Below, piece by piece: positions 34,759 through 44,377 of a DNA stretch of 64,000 nt. The DNA lies in NCBI GenBank assembly GCA_020523885.1, contig JAJAPY010000018.1, positions 1 to 64,000 of the forward strand, in the 5' to 3' direction. This DNA is from Candidatus Liberimonas magnetica. GTDB lineage: Bacteria; Elusimicrobiota; Endomicrobiia; Endomicrobiales; JAFGIL01. The notes beneath the pieces are model-generated. The model did not search any database and had not been told where the DNA came from. It saw only the letters and a list, made by a program, of their open reading frames with translations. The translations under genes were made by a program, and so were the position numbers. Position 1 is the first letter of the stretch. Each line of letters starts with the position of its first letter.

Positions 34759-35270
34759 TTATTATCTTCCATTTCAACCAACTGCTTTTTTATAATAACG
34801 GATTTCAGGTCCGGAGTAGCTTCAAGCCCTTTGCCATATATGACTTCTGTAGGCCTGATAAGCTTTACATTTTCTTCTGTGACGATCTTTTTGATGTCTG
34901 AGCGATAATGCAGATTGCTCGTGAAAAGTTTTTCTCCCTTGGCAGTGACGAGTACACAGTCGCTGTCACCCCAGATATCATATGTCTCGGTATTTATCCT
35001 GCCTGATTTTGCTTTGAGGTTCGAAGTATATTCCCCCTTCTCGTAAAATTTTATCTCGGGCAACGTTAAGAATATCTTTTTTTGTTCTTCGAAAATTTCC
35101 GCAGAAATAGCATCAAGCACCCAGTCCGGTTTTCCTTTGTTCGACTCAGAAATGCTGAACTTTTCTATTATCTGTTTTTTCAAGGGTGTGCTGTTCATTA
35201 TTTCTTTTTTGCTGCCGCATGCCGGTACCATTAAAAGAACTGTTATTAAATAAAATATAAGCTTTCTCAT
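34755..35270 (-). CDS. lptC: LptC-like LPS export protein, lipoprotein form
   Basis: 171 aa. A hydrophobic signal ending in a lipobox-like MVPAC (Cys18) suggests lipidation, whereas enteric LptC is anchored by a helix. The LptC domain (PDWVLDAISAEIFEEQKKIFLTLPEIKFYEKGE...) follows. It accepts LPS from LptBFG and passes it to LptA. It overlaps its two neighbours by 4 nt each (lptA; the acyltransferase). Confidence 0.85.
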   Translation of the reverse strand: MRKLIFYLITVLLMVPACGSKKEIMNSTPLKKQIIEKFSISESNKGKPDWVLDAISAEIFEEQKKIFLTLPEIKFYEKGEYTSNLKAKSGRINTETYDIWGDSDCVLVTAKGEKLFTSNLHYRSDIKKIVTEENVKLIRPTEVIYGKGLEATPDLKSVIIKKQLVEMEDNK

Positions 35271-36163
35271 TTACCGAACCTTGTTTTCCATCTCTTGTGC
35301 ATCCAGACCCACTGGCTTGGATATTTACGAATATGGTCTTCTATGAGCTTTGTTATCATCTGAGTATTCTCAAGTACATCTTTTTCCATGTTATCCGTCT
35401 TAATAAGCTCCAACGGCCCTGTAAGCAAGCATTCATGCCTGTCATCCGGCATCCTGACATCAAGAGCAAGGACAACTGAAGCTCCTGTCCTTAAGGCAAG
35501 TGCTGCCAGCCCTGAAGGTGTCCAGGCTGGCCTGGAAAAAAAATCCACAAAAACACCGTTCACCTCTGTGTCCTGGTCTATCAGCATCGCTATAGCTTCG
35601 TTATTCCTCAGGCCTCTAAGCATCTCTTTTGCTGAAGATCTATCTGAACGCAAAATCACGTTCATTCCTTTTGATTTCCTGAAATTAACAAGCATATTAT
35701 TTAATCCTTCGATATAAATATGCTTTGCTATAACGTTTATGGGAAACCCGCTCTGTGCCAGGGATGAACCCATTATTTCCCAGTTTCCGCAATGAGCGCT
35801 GGCTATGAACACTCCCTTTTTGAAAGACAGGGCTTGAGCCATGGCGTCTTTGTTCTTTATAGAGGCTAATTCAAGGAGCTGCTCTTTTGTTATCTTAGGG
35901 AAAAGGAATAATTCAAAGAGGTTTTTACCCTGATTTATAAATACTTCTTTTGATATCCTTTTTATTTCTTCGCCAGTTTTTTCGGACAGGCATAAGCGCA
36001 GATTATTGAAAGTTATATCTCTTGCATCTTTGATCAAATAATAAGCCAAAAGACCGAGCAATCCGCCGAATTTAACTGCAATTTTATATGGAAAAAATAA
36101 AATTATCTTCGAGAACAGTAATGCAAGAAGATAGTAAATTTGACGGGCTATTTTTTTAAACAC
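35267..36163 (-). CDS. LpxL/HtrB-family lipid A late acyltransferase
   Basis: 298 aa. An N-terminal membrane helix (~10-25) precedes the LpxL fold with the HX4E catalytic motif in SAHCGNWEIM, and IDQDTEVNGVFVDFFSRPAW. It adds a secondary acyl chain to Kdo-lipid A. It shares a 4-nt overlap with lptC, tying acylation to export. Which chain it adds cannot be told. Confidence 0.92.
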   Translation of the reverse strand: MFKKIARQIYYLLALLFSKIILFFPYKIAVKFGGLLGLLAYYLIKDARDITFNNLRLCLSEKTGEEIKRISKEVFINQGKNLFELFLFPKITKEQLLELASIKNKDAMAQALSFKKGVFIASAHCGNWEIMGSSLAQSGFPINVIAKHIYIEGLNNMLVNFRKSKGMNVILRSDRSSAKEMLRGLRNNEAIAMLIDQDTEVNGVFVDFFSRPAWTPSGLAALALRTGASVVLALDVRMPDDRHECLLTGPLELIKTDNMEKDVLENTQMITKLIEDHIRKYPSQWVWMHKRWKTRFGK

Positions 36164-36187
36164 TCAAGTTGAACTCCACTTTGCTTC

Positions 36188-36286
36188 ATTGACTTAATTA
36201 CAAATTGGTAATCTATTCATTAAAATTATTTATCATCTTTCAATCTGTATTTTGCATTTTGCATTTTTCAATTTGCATTATAGTAT
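36188..36286. repeat. TGCAAA-phrase half-hairpin
   Basis: Left arm ACAAATTGGTAATC..., right arm GTATTTTGCATTTTGCATTT..., weaker on the left. It fills the gap after the zinc-ribbon gene. Confidence 0.5.
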
Positions 36287-36292
36287 TCTATC

Positions 36293-36559
36293 TTACCCCA
36301 CAGATTGTTGTTTAGGCATATCCTTCAGCCAGGGAGTAATATCCGAAGGAATTTGCCTCATATAAGGTTTTAAGAAATGGTTCAGCAGAAAAAAAAGTAC
36401 TAATAAAACCGTATATATTACCGCCAGGGTTCTAGCATGCCATCTCCAGGAAGGCCTCCAAGTGGGCAAGTCCTGGGCCGGGGGTTTTATATCCGTGCCG
36501 CATTTCTTGCAGAATTTAGCACTTTCTTTATTGTCAATATTGCATTTCGGGCATTTCAT
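36293..36559 (-). CDS. Zinc-ribbon membrane protein
   Basis: 88 aa. N-terminal zinc ribbon C3-x2-C6...C17-x2-C20 (MKCPKCNIDNKESAKFCKKC), a Trp-rich linker (LPTWRPSWRWH) and one membrane helix (~44-66). Such short zinc-ribbon/TM proteins are common and functionally undefined. It lies between kdsA and the LpxL-like gene, where kdsC/kdsD are often found; it is neither. Confidence 0.8.
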   Translation of the reverse strand: MKCPKCNIDNKESAKFCKKCGTDIKPPAQDLPTWRPSWRWHARTLAVIYTVLLVLFFLLNHFLKPYMRQIPSDITPWLKDMPKQQSVG

Positions 36560-36574
36560 AAAAACCTCCTAAAA

Positions 36575-36672
36575 TCAGACTTTAGACAACAGACCACAGA
36601 CTTTGATAACAGACAAAAACCAGGAAGAGATTTTGATTTTAGACTGTAGTCTCATGTCTGATGTCTGTCGTC
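36575..36672. repeat. CAGAC-phrase hairpin
   Basis: Left arm ATCAGACTTTAGACAACAGACC; right arm CTGTAGTCTCATGTCTGATGTCTG. Its right arm runs 20 nt into kdsA and encodes the C-terminal residues and stop of KdsA (DDRHQT then TGA). Confidence 0.7.
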
Positions 36673-37497
36673 TTTCTTTATCAATTTATCTATTTTTAAG
36701 ACTATGTCCATTATTTCAGGCAGCTCCTTTAAAGAAAGGCTGTTTTGACCGTCGGAAAGAGCTTTTTCGGGTTTTGAGTGCACCTCAACAAAAACTCCGG
36801 CTATACCTGATGAAACAGCAGCTTTCATTAACGGTTTTATGAACTCTCTCTCGCCGCCGGATGATTTTTCCGGCCCGCCCGGTATTTGAACGGAATGTGT
36901 TGCGTCAAATATAACCGGATAAAAAGTCTTTTTCATTATCTCAAGTGACCTGATATCAGTTATAAGATTATTATAACCGAAAGAAGTTCCCCTCTCCGTA
37001 AGGATGATCTTTTTATTGCCGGCATGTTCAACTTTTTTTACTATATTGTTAACTCCATAAGGAGAAAGAAACTGCCCCTTTTTTATGTTTACGATTAGTC
37101 CAGTTTTTGCACACTCCGTTATAAGGTCGGTCTGACGGCACAAAAAAGCAGGAATTTGTATTATATCTACAACCTTTGCCACTTCTTTTACATCCAACCT
37201 GCAATGAACATCCGTTAGGACCGGCAGGTTGTATTTCTTTTTTACAAGAGACAATATCCGTAAACCTTCTTCAAGACCCGGTCCTCTGAAAGATTCTATC
37301 GAAGAACGGTTAGCTTTATCATATGAAGCTTTGAAGATCAGCGGGACTTTAAGTTTTGCGGCTATTTTCTTCAACTCATACGCGATCCGGAGCGTTTGAT
37401 TTTCATTTTCGATAACGCAGGGACCTGCAATCAAAACCAAAGGCAACGAGTTGGATATCTTAATGCTGTTTTTGAGTTTTATCGTTTTATAATTCAT
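36652..37497 (-). CDS. kdsA: 3-deoxy-8-phosphooctulonate synthase
   Basis: 281 aa from the ATG at 37497, which has GAGGG nine nt upstream. IAGPCVIENENQT, SFRGPGLEEGL, TERGTSFGYNNLITD, FDATHSVQIPGG and GGEREFI are KdsA signatures. It condenses PEP with arabinose 5-phosphate to Kdo-8-phosphate. The last residues (DDRHQT) are encoded by a phrase-repeat arm rather than by ancestral coding sequence. It follows kdsB. Confidence 0.97.
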   Translation of the reverse strand: MNYKTIKLKNSIKISNSLPLVLIAGPCVIENENQTLRIAYELKKIAAKLKVPLIFKASYDKANRSSIESFRGPGLEEGLRILSLVKKKYNLPVLTDVHCRLDVKEVAKVVDIIQIPAFLCRQTDLITECAKTGLIVNIKKGQFLSPYGVNNIVKKVEHAGNKKIILTERGTSFGYNNLITDIRSLEIMKKTFYPVIFDATHSVQIPGGPEKSSGGEREFIKPLMKAAVSSGIAGVFVEVHSKPEKALSDGQNSLSLKELPEIMDIVLKIDKLIKKDDRHQT

Positions 37498-37518
37498 ATA
37501 TTTAACCCTCATACATAG

Positions 37519-37656
37519 AATCAAATCCGAAATACGAAATCCGAAAAAATCTGCAAATAGAAAAGACTTCCATATTTAAAATAAATTTAATTTTGCTATT
37601 TGCTGTTTTGGTTATTCAATATTTTTTCGGATTTCGATATTCGTGCTTCGAAATTG
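37519..37656. repeat. CCGAAA-phrase hairpin
   Basis: Left arm AATCCGAAATACGAAATCCG; right arm CGGATTTCGATATTCGTGC. They pair as ACGAAATCCGAAAAAAT versus its complement. Fills the kdsB-kdsA gap. Confidence 0.7.
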
Positions 37657-37664
37657 CCTCTCTT

Positions 37665-38387
37665 TTATAGCATTTTCTCAATTTTCTTTATATCTTCAGG
37701 TATATCTACTCCGAATGAATCTACGGCCGAAATTATGACCTTTATTTTATAGCCGTTCTCAAGAGCCCTTAATTGCTCAAGTTTCTCTGCTTTTTCAAGC
37801 GGTGTTTGTTTTAAGGCTGAGAATCTTAAAATAAAATCTTTTCTGTATGCATAAATACCTATATGTTTATAATGTTTTGTTTTGCCATAACCCCTGTTAA
37901 ACGGTATAGGAAAACGGGAAAAGTAAACTGCATTCTTATCTTTATCAAAAACAACTTTAACGACATTCGGGTCTCTTATCTCTTGCTTTACTTTTATATG
38001 GTATGCCGCAGTTGCCATAACAATACCTTTATCCGATCTAATGGCTTTTGCAATGTTGTCTATTAAAAACGGAGATATCAAAGGCTCATCTCCCTGGATA
38101 TTTATAAGAATGCCAGCTTCTTTATTTAATTTTCTTGCCACTTCTGCCAGCCTGTCGGTCCCGGTCCTGCAAGCTCTTGAGGTCATTAGCGTTTTGGCGC
38201 CAAAGGTTTTGCATACCGCTTCAATGCGCCTGTCATCTGTCGCAATTATGATATCATCAAGGGTTTTAGATTTTAGCGCCTGCCTATAGACCCTCTCTAT
38301 TAAATACTGCCCTTTGATCTTTATCAAAGGTTTTCCGGGCAGCCTTGTTGAATCATACCGTGCAGGGATTACGCCTATTATTTTCAC
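37665..38387 (-). CDS. kdsB: CMP-Kdo synthetase
   Basis: 240 aa from the GTG at 38387, supported by GAGGAG nine nt upstream. IGVIPARYDSTRLPGKPL at the start, INIQGDEPLI and HIGIYAYRKDFI are KdsB motifs. It activates Kdo with CTP for WaaA. Its leader is a near copy of that of EIID. Confidence 0.97.
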   Translation of the reverse strand: MKIIGVIPARYDSTRLPGKPLIKIKGQYLIERVYRQALKSKTLDDIIIATDDRRIEAVCKTFGAKTLMTSRACRTGTDRLAEVARKLNKEAGILINIQGDEPLISPFLIDNIAKAIRSDKGIVMATAAYHIKVKQEIRDPNVVKVVFDKDKNAVYFSRFPIPFNRGYGKTKHYKHIGIYAYRKDFILRFSALKQTPLEKAEKLEQLRALENGYKIKVIISAVDSFGVDIPEDIKKIEKML

Positions 38388-38512
38388 CTGTAAATACTCC
38401 TCAATCTTCCTTTAAAAACCACTTGGCACTTTTGATAGTTCAATCAATTTACTTTTTACAAACTTCTACTACAGATGATCCGCCGAAACAGCAACAGCGA
38501 TGCCCCGAATAG
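38385..38512 (-). repeat. Shared ~130-nt leader element, copy 2 (kdsB)
   Basis: TTCGGGGCATCG through GTAAAAAGTAAAT to GAGGAGTATTTACAGGTG, aligning with 25956-26088. The similarity ends near TTCGG at the distal side and in the first codons at the proximal side. Confidence 0.65.
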
Positions 38513-38561
38513 GCGCGTTTATCGCAGGTACGTCTTGCTCAGGCGGGTCATTCATCTAATT

Positions 38562-39542
38562 CTATTTAAAAGTCTGTATGGCCAGTTTTAATTCCTCAGG
38601 AGTAACCGTCGCTGTGCCCAGTTTTGCCACGACAAGGCCTGCGGCAAAGTTCGCTATCTCCGCAGCTTCCCTGAAGTTCGCCCCTGAAGCTATTGCAAGA
38701 GTAAACGTCGCAATAACGGTGTCCCCGGCACCCGTAACATCAAAGACCTCTTTAGCCCTTGTAGGAATATGTGTTATCCTGTTTCCATGCTCAAAAAGAG
38801 TCATCCCCTTTTCACCCAGTGTAATAAGGACTGTTTCAGACTGCAGTTTTCTCAATATTTTATTGCCGAGATCGAGGATGTCTCTATCTTTTGTTACTTC
38901 TTTATACCTCATGCCGGCTATTGCTTCTGCCTGGTTGGGAGTTATACAGGTAACTTTTTTGTAGCTTAAAAAATGTTCTATCTTCGGGTCAACAGTAACT
39001 GGAATCCTGCATTTATGAGCCAGGCTTATTGTCTTTTTTAAGACCGTTTTATTTATTACTCCTTTCCCGTAGTCAGAGATTATAATGGCATCGATCATAG
39101 ATATAATAGTTTCAAGGCGGCTGATCAGTTCATCGTTCAGTCTTTGGTCAAGCTCTCCTTTCAATTCCTTATCTACCCGTACCACCTGTTGGTGGGCGGC
39201 GATTATCCTTGTTTTAATGCTGGTAGGTCTAAAATCATCGCTTATGATGCCTTTTATATTTATGCTGTTTTTAATAAAATCCTTTTTAAGGTCGTCACCA
39301 ACGCTGTCTTTTCCTATTACCCCGAAAAGAAAGACCTCAGAACCCAGGCTCCTCAGGTTATTTGCCACGTTGCCGGCGCCTCCGAGTGCATAAGTCTCCT
39401 TATCTATGAGAACGACAGGCACAGGCGCCTCTGGTGATATCCTTGTAACCTTTCCCCATACAAACTTGTCAACCATTAAATCCCCGATAACAAGTATCTT
39501 TTGTTTTTTAAACTCCGGGATAAATTTTATCAACCTGTTCAT
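38562..39542 (-). CDS. hldA: D-glycero-beta-D-manno-heptose-7-phosphate kinase (HldA/HldE-N)
   Basis: 326 aa. A PfkB/ribokinase fold: IGDLMVDKFVWGKVTRISPEAP, ALGGAGNVANNL, and the C-terminal VTGAGDTVIA with the catalytic Asp. It ends without the adenylyltransferase domain of bifunctional HldE, so an HldC would be separate. It makes heptose-1,7-bisphosphate for ADP-heptose. GGAG lies 8 nt upstream of ATG. Confidence 0.95.
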   Translation of the reverse strand: MNRLIKFIPEFKKQKILVIGDLMVDKFVWGKVTRISPEAPVPVVLIDKETYALGGAGNVANNLRSLGSEVFLFGVIGKDSVGDDLKKDFIKNSINIKGIISDDFRPTSIKTRIIAAHQQVVRVDKELKGELDQRLNDELISRLETIISMIDAIIISDYGKGVINKTVLKKTISLAHKCRIPVTVDPKIEHFLSYKKVTCITPNQAEAIAGMRYKEVTKDRDILDLGNKILRKLQSETVLITLGEKGMTLFEHGNRITHIPTRAKEVFDVTGAGDTVIATFTLAIASGANFREAAEIANFAAGLVVAKLGTATVTPEELKLAIQTFK

Positions 39543-39582
39543 TAGGTATTCTCCATATATATATTTATATACTTATTATTTG

Positions 39583-39612
39583 ATTTTACTATATTTTTCA
39601 TCTGTTTTTCAA
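39583..39612 (-). promoter_or_regulatory. Possible promoter of hldA
   Basis: TTGAAA (39612-39607) and TAAAAT (39588-39583) on the minus strand, spaced by 18 nt in a 157-nt AT-rich gap. Confidence 0.3.
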
Positions 39613-39699
39613 GCTGTTTTTGAGATTTTCGAGGTTTTGTTTTAGATTGGTAGGTTGGCTGGTTTGATTACTTAATCTATTTTTTATAGTTACGGGATT

Positions 39700-40833
39700 T
39701 TACTCCAGCATTTTGTTATCTTTTATTGTCTGGAAAATCATTTCCTGAAGGATTGAATTTCCTTTTTCATTTAGATGACAGTGGTCATTCTTCGCAAAGA
39801 TATCTTTTCCCGGGATTCCGTGTCCAGCCGCAAGGCAAACAGCACTATCTACATCAACAAGAGGAGTTTTCGTGTTTTTGCTTATTTTTTTTATTATTGA
39901 GTTTGTAGTCCTTGACGCTCTGTGCGGCCTCAGATCGGCATCCAATCCAACTTCTAATAAGTTCAAAGCTTCATTATATTTTCCTTTATTGTAAAGTTCT
40001 ATGCCTTTTTCAAAATCCGCACCTTTCTTTTTAAAAGGTTCGTTTAATCTGTTATAGGCAACCGTAGATATGGCCATTTTAATATGCTTTTTTCTTGCCA
40101 GGAAGATCATTTGTAAAATATTGTTATTATATCTCTGGTATATATAGTTTTTTGCATCCTTATCAAAATCAATGTTCCAAGAAACTCTATTTTTAATATT
40201 ATTAGGGAAAAACGGAATTTTACCCGCCTTATTTAAATCTACAACCTTCTGAAGGGCCACCGCTGTAGTTTTATTGATACCATAGCATAAAAACTGATAT
40301 ATTCTTGAATGCTCGATCAACAGGTCGTTTAATTGCCTAAGCGGACCGTTTCTTGCCGCTATCTCTTCTATGAATTTTTCTTCGAATTCGTTGTGGCCTG
40401 AATATAGAACCATAATATCCGGTTCATAGCCCAGGACTTCCTGAAAACTTAAAAGCAGCCTTGATGTCCCGTAAGAATTGCCGCCGATATTAATGATCCT
40501 TATTACCTTATCTCCGGCAATGTTTTTTAATTTTTCCTGAAGAATACCAGCGTTTCCCAAATTATATACGCTTGATCCGCCAAAAATGAATATCCTTATC
40601 TCATTTTTGCTTTTACTTACCGGGAAACTTTGATCAAGAAATACGCCTATCTTATCTTTTTTTGTCCTATAATTGTCCCCCTCAATATCGAATATTTTGT
40701 ATTCAGGTGTTATCTGGAAACCTGCATCCGGGGGGATATAGCTAAACCCTGACACCCGCAAGGTCATTTCTATAGCAAAAACAAGGAAGGCACAGGTTAC
40801 GTATAATAACAATATTAGTAATATTTTTTTCAA
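39700..40833 (-). CDS. SGNH/GDSL-type membrane-anchored protein
   Basis: 377 aa. An N-terminal helix (~4-22) precedes an SGNH-hydrolase-like fold: FIFGGSSVY (Ser87/88), NIGGNSYG (117-122), YSGHNEF (Asn148) and a final DHCHLNEKGN with the Asp-x2-His type dyad near 350-360. A short TPR-like segment (GIELYNKGKYNEALNLLEVG) lies at ~265-290. Possible roles are ester hydrolysis or O-acyl transfer on cell-surface glycans; the substrate is unknown. It is 30 nt after the TPR giant. Confidence 0.75.
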   Translation of the reverse strand: MKKILLILLLYVTCAFLVFAIEMTLRVSGFSYIPPDAGFQITPEYKIFDIEGDNYRTKKDKIGVFLDQSFPVSKSKNEIRIFIFGGSSVYNLGNAGILQEKLKNIAGDKVIRIINIGGNSYGTSRLLLSFQEVLGYEPDIMVLYSGHNEFEEKFIEEIAARNGPLRQLNDLLIEHSRIYQFLCYGINKTTAVALQKVVDLNKAGKIPFFPNNIKNRVSWNIDFDKDAKNYIYQRYNNNILQMIFLARKKHIKMAISTVAYNRLNEPFKKKGADFEKGIELYNKGKYNEALNLLEVGLDADLRPHRASRTTNSIIKKISKNTKTPLVDVDSAVCLAAGHGIPGKDIFAKNDHCHLNEKGNSILQEMIFQTIKDNKMLE

Positions 40834-40863
40834 TAATTTACCTGGCCCGTTTATCTGATTTTT

Positions 40864-43800
40864 CTACCAATCTATTTTCTGGCCTTTTAAATATTTTTGT
40901 GATTGTAAATCTCCGAGCCTGGCAGCCTTTTTTAGGCAATCAAACATCATTTTAGAGTTTCCTTTTTTGTAATATAAGGCACTCATATTTTGGTAGGCTT
41001 CTACGTACTTTGGATTGATACTTACCGCTTTCTCATACATCTCAATTGCTTTGTCGGAATTTCCTTTATCGTTATATGCATTACCCATGTTAAAATATGC
41101 TGTAGCAAGTTTTGGATTGGCACGTACCGCTTTTTCATACAGTTCTATCGCCCTATCATGGTTTTTCTTTCTATAATATGAATTGCCGATATTGGTATAA
41201 GTCTGTGCATACTCTGCGGTAATATTTATCGTTTTTTCATAATCAGGATTGATATTTATCGTTTTTTCATACATCTCAACTGATTTGTCGCGGTTTCCTT
41301 TTTGGTTATAAAGAACAGCCAGATTAAAATATGCAATCGCAAACTTTGGGTTGATGCTCACCGCTTTCTCAAGCCTCTCAATTGCTTTGTCGTAATCTCC
41401 TTTTTTGTAATATGCAACGCTCATATTTTGATAGGCTTCCACATACTTTGGATTGATACTTATCGCTTTCTCGAATATTTCGATTCCTTTATCGTAGTTT
41501 CCTTTGTTGTCATATGCAACACCCATATTAAAATAAGCCGTCGCAAACTTTGGGTTGATACTTACCGCTTTCTCATACATTTCGATCGCTTTGTCGTAGT
41601 CTCCTTTTCTGAAATATGCATTACCCTTATTGGTATAGGATTGTGCAGTCTCTGGAACCGGAGCTGAAGATATAGTTACCGCTTTCTCAGTCCCTGGTGT
41701 AATATTTGCAGCTTCCTTTCGCACATCAATCGCTTTTTCTGGGGTTGCTTTTTTTGCAAACGCCAAACCCAGATTCCGATACGCTTCTGCACGTTTTGGA
41801 TTGATACTTGCCGCTTTCTCATAAAGCTCGATTGCTTTATCGTGGTTCCCTTTTTTATCATAGGCCAAACCCATATTGGCATAGGCTTCAGCATACGCTG
41901 AATTGATATTTATCGCTTTCCCGTACATCTCAATTGCTTTATCGTAGTCCTCTTTGCTGTCATATGCAATACCCATATTAGAATATGCTACCGCAAGTTT
42001 TGGATTAATCTTTACTGCGTTTTCATACATCTCGATAGCTTTGTCGTGGTCCCCTTTTTTGTCATACGACAAACCTAAATTTCTGTAGGCTTCAGCGTAT
42101 GAGGGATTAATGCTTACTGCTTTCTCATAAAGTTCAATTGCTTTGTCTTGGTTACCTTTTTTGTAATATGCAAAACCCATATTCCTATAAGCTTCCGCAT
42201 AAGCTGGATTGATATTTACCGCTTTCTCAAATAGTTCAATTGCTTTGTCTTGGTTTCCTTTGCTGCTATATGCCAAGCCCACATTGTTACAAGCTTCAGC
42301 ATATTCAGGATTGATATTTACAGCTTTCTCGTACATCTCGATCGCTTTATCGTGGTTCCCTTTTTTATCATAGGCCAGACCCATATTCTGATAGGCTTCA
42401 GCATATTCCGGATCTATACTTACCGCTTTCTCATACATCTCGATGGCCTTGTCGTAGTCTCCTTTGGTGTCATAGGCTGAACCTTTATTTAAATATGCTG
42501 TCGCAAGCTTTGGATTAATACGCAGAGCTTTATCATACATCTCAATTGCTTTATCCCGGTTCCCTTTTTGGATATAGGCAAAACCTATATCCCGATACGC
42601 TTCAGCATACTCAGGATTGATGCTTACCGCTTTCTCATACATATCAATTGCCTTGTCATGGTTTCCATTCTCGTCATACGCACCCCCCATATTCCGATAA
42701 GCTTCAGCATGTGACGGGTCGATACTTACCACTTTCTTATACAGATCAATTGCTTTGTCGTAGTTCCTTTTTTTGTTATAGGCAAAACCCATACCAAAAT
42801 ATGCTTCAAGCTTCGGATTAATGAGTACTGTTTTCTCATACGGCTCATTTGCTTTCTCGTAGTTGACTTTGTCATCATACGCAATACCCAAAAGGGCATA
42901 AACTCTCATATCTTCCGGATTGGTAGTTACCGCTTTCTCGAACATTTCGATGGCTTTGTCATGGTTCCCCTTTTTATCATAGGCCAAACCCAGATTCCGG
43001 TACGATTCCGGATGGTCCGGATCTAAACTTATCGCTTTCTCATACATCTCAATTGCTTTGTCGTAGTTCCCTTTTCTGTCATAGGCCAACCCCATATTCC
43101 TATAGGCTTCAGAATTCTTTGGTTCAATACTTACTGCTTTCTCGTACAGCTCAATTGCTTTGTCGTAATTTCCTTTGTTGTCATATGCGATACCCATATT
43201 GAAATATGCTGTCGCAAGTTTTGGATTAATACGTATCGCTTTTTCGTACATCTCGATCGCTTTATCGCGGTTCCCTTTTTGATTATATGCAAAACCCATA
43301 TTCCTATAGGCTTCAGCATATTCCGGATTTATATGTACCGCTTTCTCGTACAGCTCAATTGCCTTATCGTAGTTTACTTTTTGGTTATATGAAAATCCCA
43401 TATTCCTATAGGCTTCAGCATACTCCGGATTTATGCTTACCGCTTTCTCATACATCTCCATGGCTTTGTCGTGGTTACCTTTTTTGTCATATTCCAAACC
43501 CATATTGTTATAGGCTTTTGCATGTTCCGGATTGATGCTTACAGCTTTTTCATACATTTCAATTGCTTTATCAATTTTTCCTTTTATGTCATACGTAATT
43601 CCCAGATTAAAATATGCTGTCACAAACCTTGGATCGATGCTTAGCGCTCTGTCATACATCTCTATGGCTTTATCATAGTTTTCTTTTTCTGCATATTCTG
43701 CGGCCATATCGTTATAAGCTTGTGCGTCGTCTGCCTTGAAGCTTGCCGCTTTTCCATACATCTCTATGGCTTTGTCATAGAGCCTCAAATTCAATGCATC

Positions 43801-44355
43801 ATACCCGTTACTGAACAGCTGATATATTTTAAAATTTTCCGTAGGGTTTATTTTTATTTCTTTTTTTTCATTTTCCTTTAACACCATTTTTAAACTGTCA
43901 ATTAAACTAAGAACTATTTTATCTTGAAGTTTAAAAATATCATCCATACTTCCTGTTGCTTCTGCGGTCCCAATTGCTTTTTTAGTTTCTACATCCATAA
44001 ATCTTGCGCGCACCTGCAAGGTGCTCCCCTTAACCTGATAAGAGCCTAAGACCATCACGTCAACACCATACATTTTCCCTGCCTTAACTGAGGTTTTTTC
44101 TTCGACTACACCGGACGTTTCATATTTTATCCTATTCAATATCTCCGATACCTGTTCTCTGTCAAGCAAATTTATCTTCTTTACTTTTGCAAGTTTTCTA
44201 GTCAGGGTTTCCGCAAAACCAGCACCTATCCAGTTTATTTCTTTGTCTTTAGATAAATTGTTAAAAGGCATTACCGCTATATTTTTTGAAAACACAGGAC
44301 AAGAAAAAAGGAAAACAAAAGCAATCAATATAGTAAAATGTTTTCCAAACCTCAT
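40864..44355 (-). CDS. Large TPR protein with CsgG-like N-terminal domain
   Basis: 1163 aa. A signal peptide (~1-23) precedes a CsgG/FlgO-like domain (IAVMPFNNLSKDKEINWIGA through ~165, QVSEILNRIKYETSG, VDVMVLGSYQ). About 28 TPR units of 34 residues then run from ~180 to the end (consensus AYxNMGxAYxxKGNxDKAIEMYEKAVSINPEY). A ~20-residue linker (PGTEKAVTISSAPVPETAQ) splits units 21 and 22. Segmental duplication is visible: units 5-9 resemble units 12-16. It is periplasmic or outer-membrane-associated, a protein-interaction scaffold; the partner is unknown. Confidence 0.9.
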   Translation of the reverse strand: MRFGKHFTILIAFVFLFSCPVFSKNIAVMPFNNLSKDKEINWIGAGFAETLTRKLAKVKKINLLDREQVSEILNRIKYETSGVVEEKTSVKAGKMYGVDVMVLGSYQVKGSTLQVRARFMDVETKKAIGTAEATGSMDDIFKLQDKIVLSLIDSLKMVLKENEKKEIKINPTENFKIYQLFSNGYDALNLRLYDKAIEMYGKAASFKADDAQAYNDMAAEYAEKENYDKAIEMYDRALSIDPRFVTAYFNLGITYDIKGKIDKAIEMYEKAVSINPEHAKAYNNMGLEYDKKGNHDKAMEMYEKAVSINPEYAEAYRNMGFSYNQKVNYDKAIELYEKAVHINPEYAEAYRNMGFAYNQKGNRDKAIEMYEKAIRINPKLATAYFNMGIAYDNKGNYDKAIELYEKAVSIEPKNSEAYRNMGLAYDRKGNYDKAIEMYEKAISLDPDHPESYRNLGLAYDKKGNHDKAIEMFEKAVTTNPEDMRVYALLGIAYDDKVNYEKANEPYEKTVLINPKLEAYFGMGFAYNKKRNYDKAIDLYKKVVSIDPSHAEAYRNMGGAYDENGNHDKAIDMYEKAVSINPEYAEAYRDIGFAYIQKGNRDKAIEMYDKALRINPKLATAYLNKGSAYDTKGDYDKAIEMYEKAVSIDPEYAEAYQNMGLAYDKKGNHDKAIEMYEKAVNINPEYAEACNNVGLAYSSKGNQDKAIELFEKAVNINPAYAEAYRNMGFAYYKKGNQDKAIELYEKAVSINPSYAEAYRNLGLSYDKKGDHDKAIEMYENAVKINPKLAVAYSNMGIAYDSKEDYDKAIEMYGKAININSAYAEAYANMGLAYDKKGNHDKAIELYEKAASINPKRAEAYRNLGLAFAKKATPEKAIDVRKEAANITPGTEKAVTISSAPVPETAQSYTNKGNAYFRKGDYDKAIEMYEKAVSINPKFATAYFNMGVAYDNKGNYDKGIEIFEKAISINPKYVEAYQNMSVAYYKKGDYDKAIERLEKAVSINPKFAIAYFNLAVLYNQKGNRDKSVEMYEKTININPDYEKTINITAEYAQTYTNIGNSYYRKKNHDRAIELYEKAVRANPKLATAYFNMGNAYNDKGNSDKAIEMYEKAVSINPKYVEAYQNMSALYYKKGNSKMMFDCLKKAARLGDLQSQKYLKGQKIDW

Positions 44356-44377
44356 GTTTCAAACCTCCAATTTATTT

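Noticed and set aside
40990-43535. Several plus-strand open frames of 60-120 codons across the TPR gene
   Set aside because: They are antisense to in-frame TPR repeats and repeat with the same 102-nt period; no start signals.
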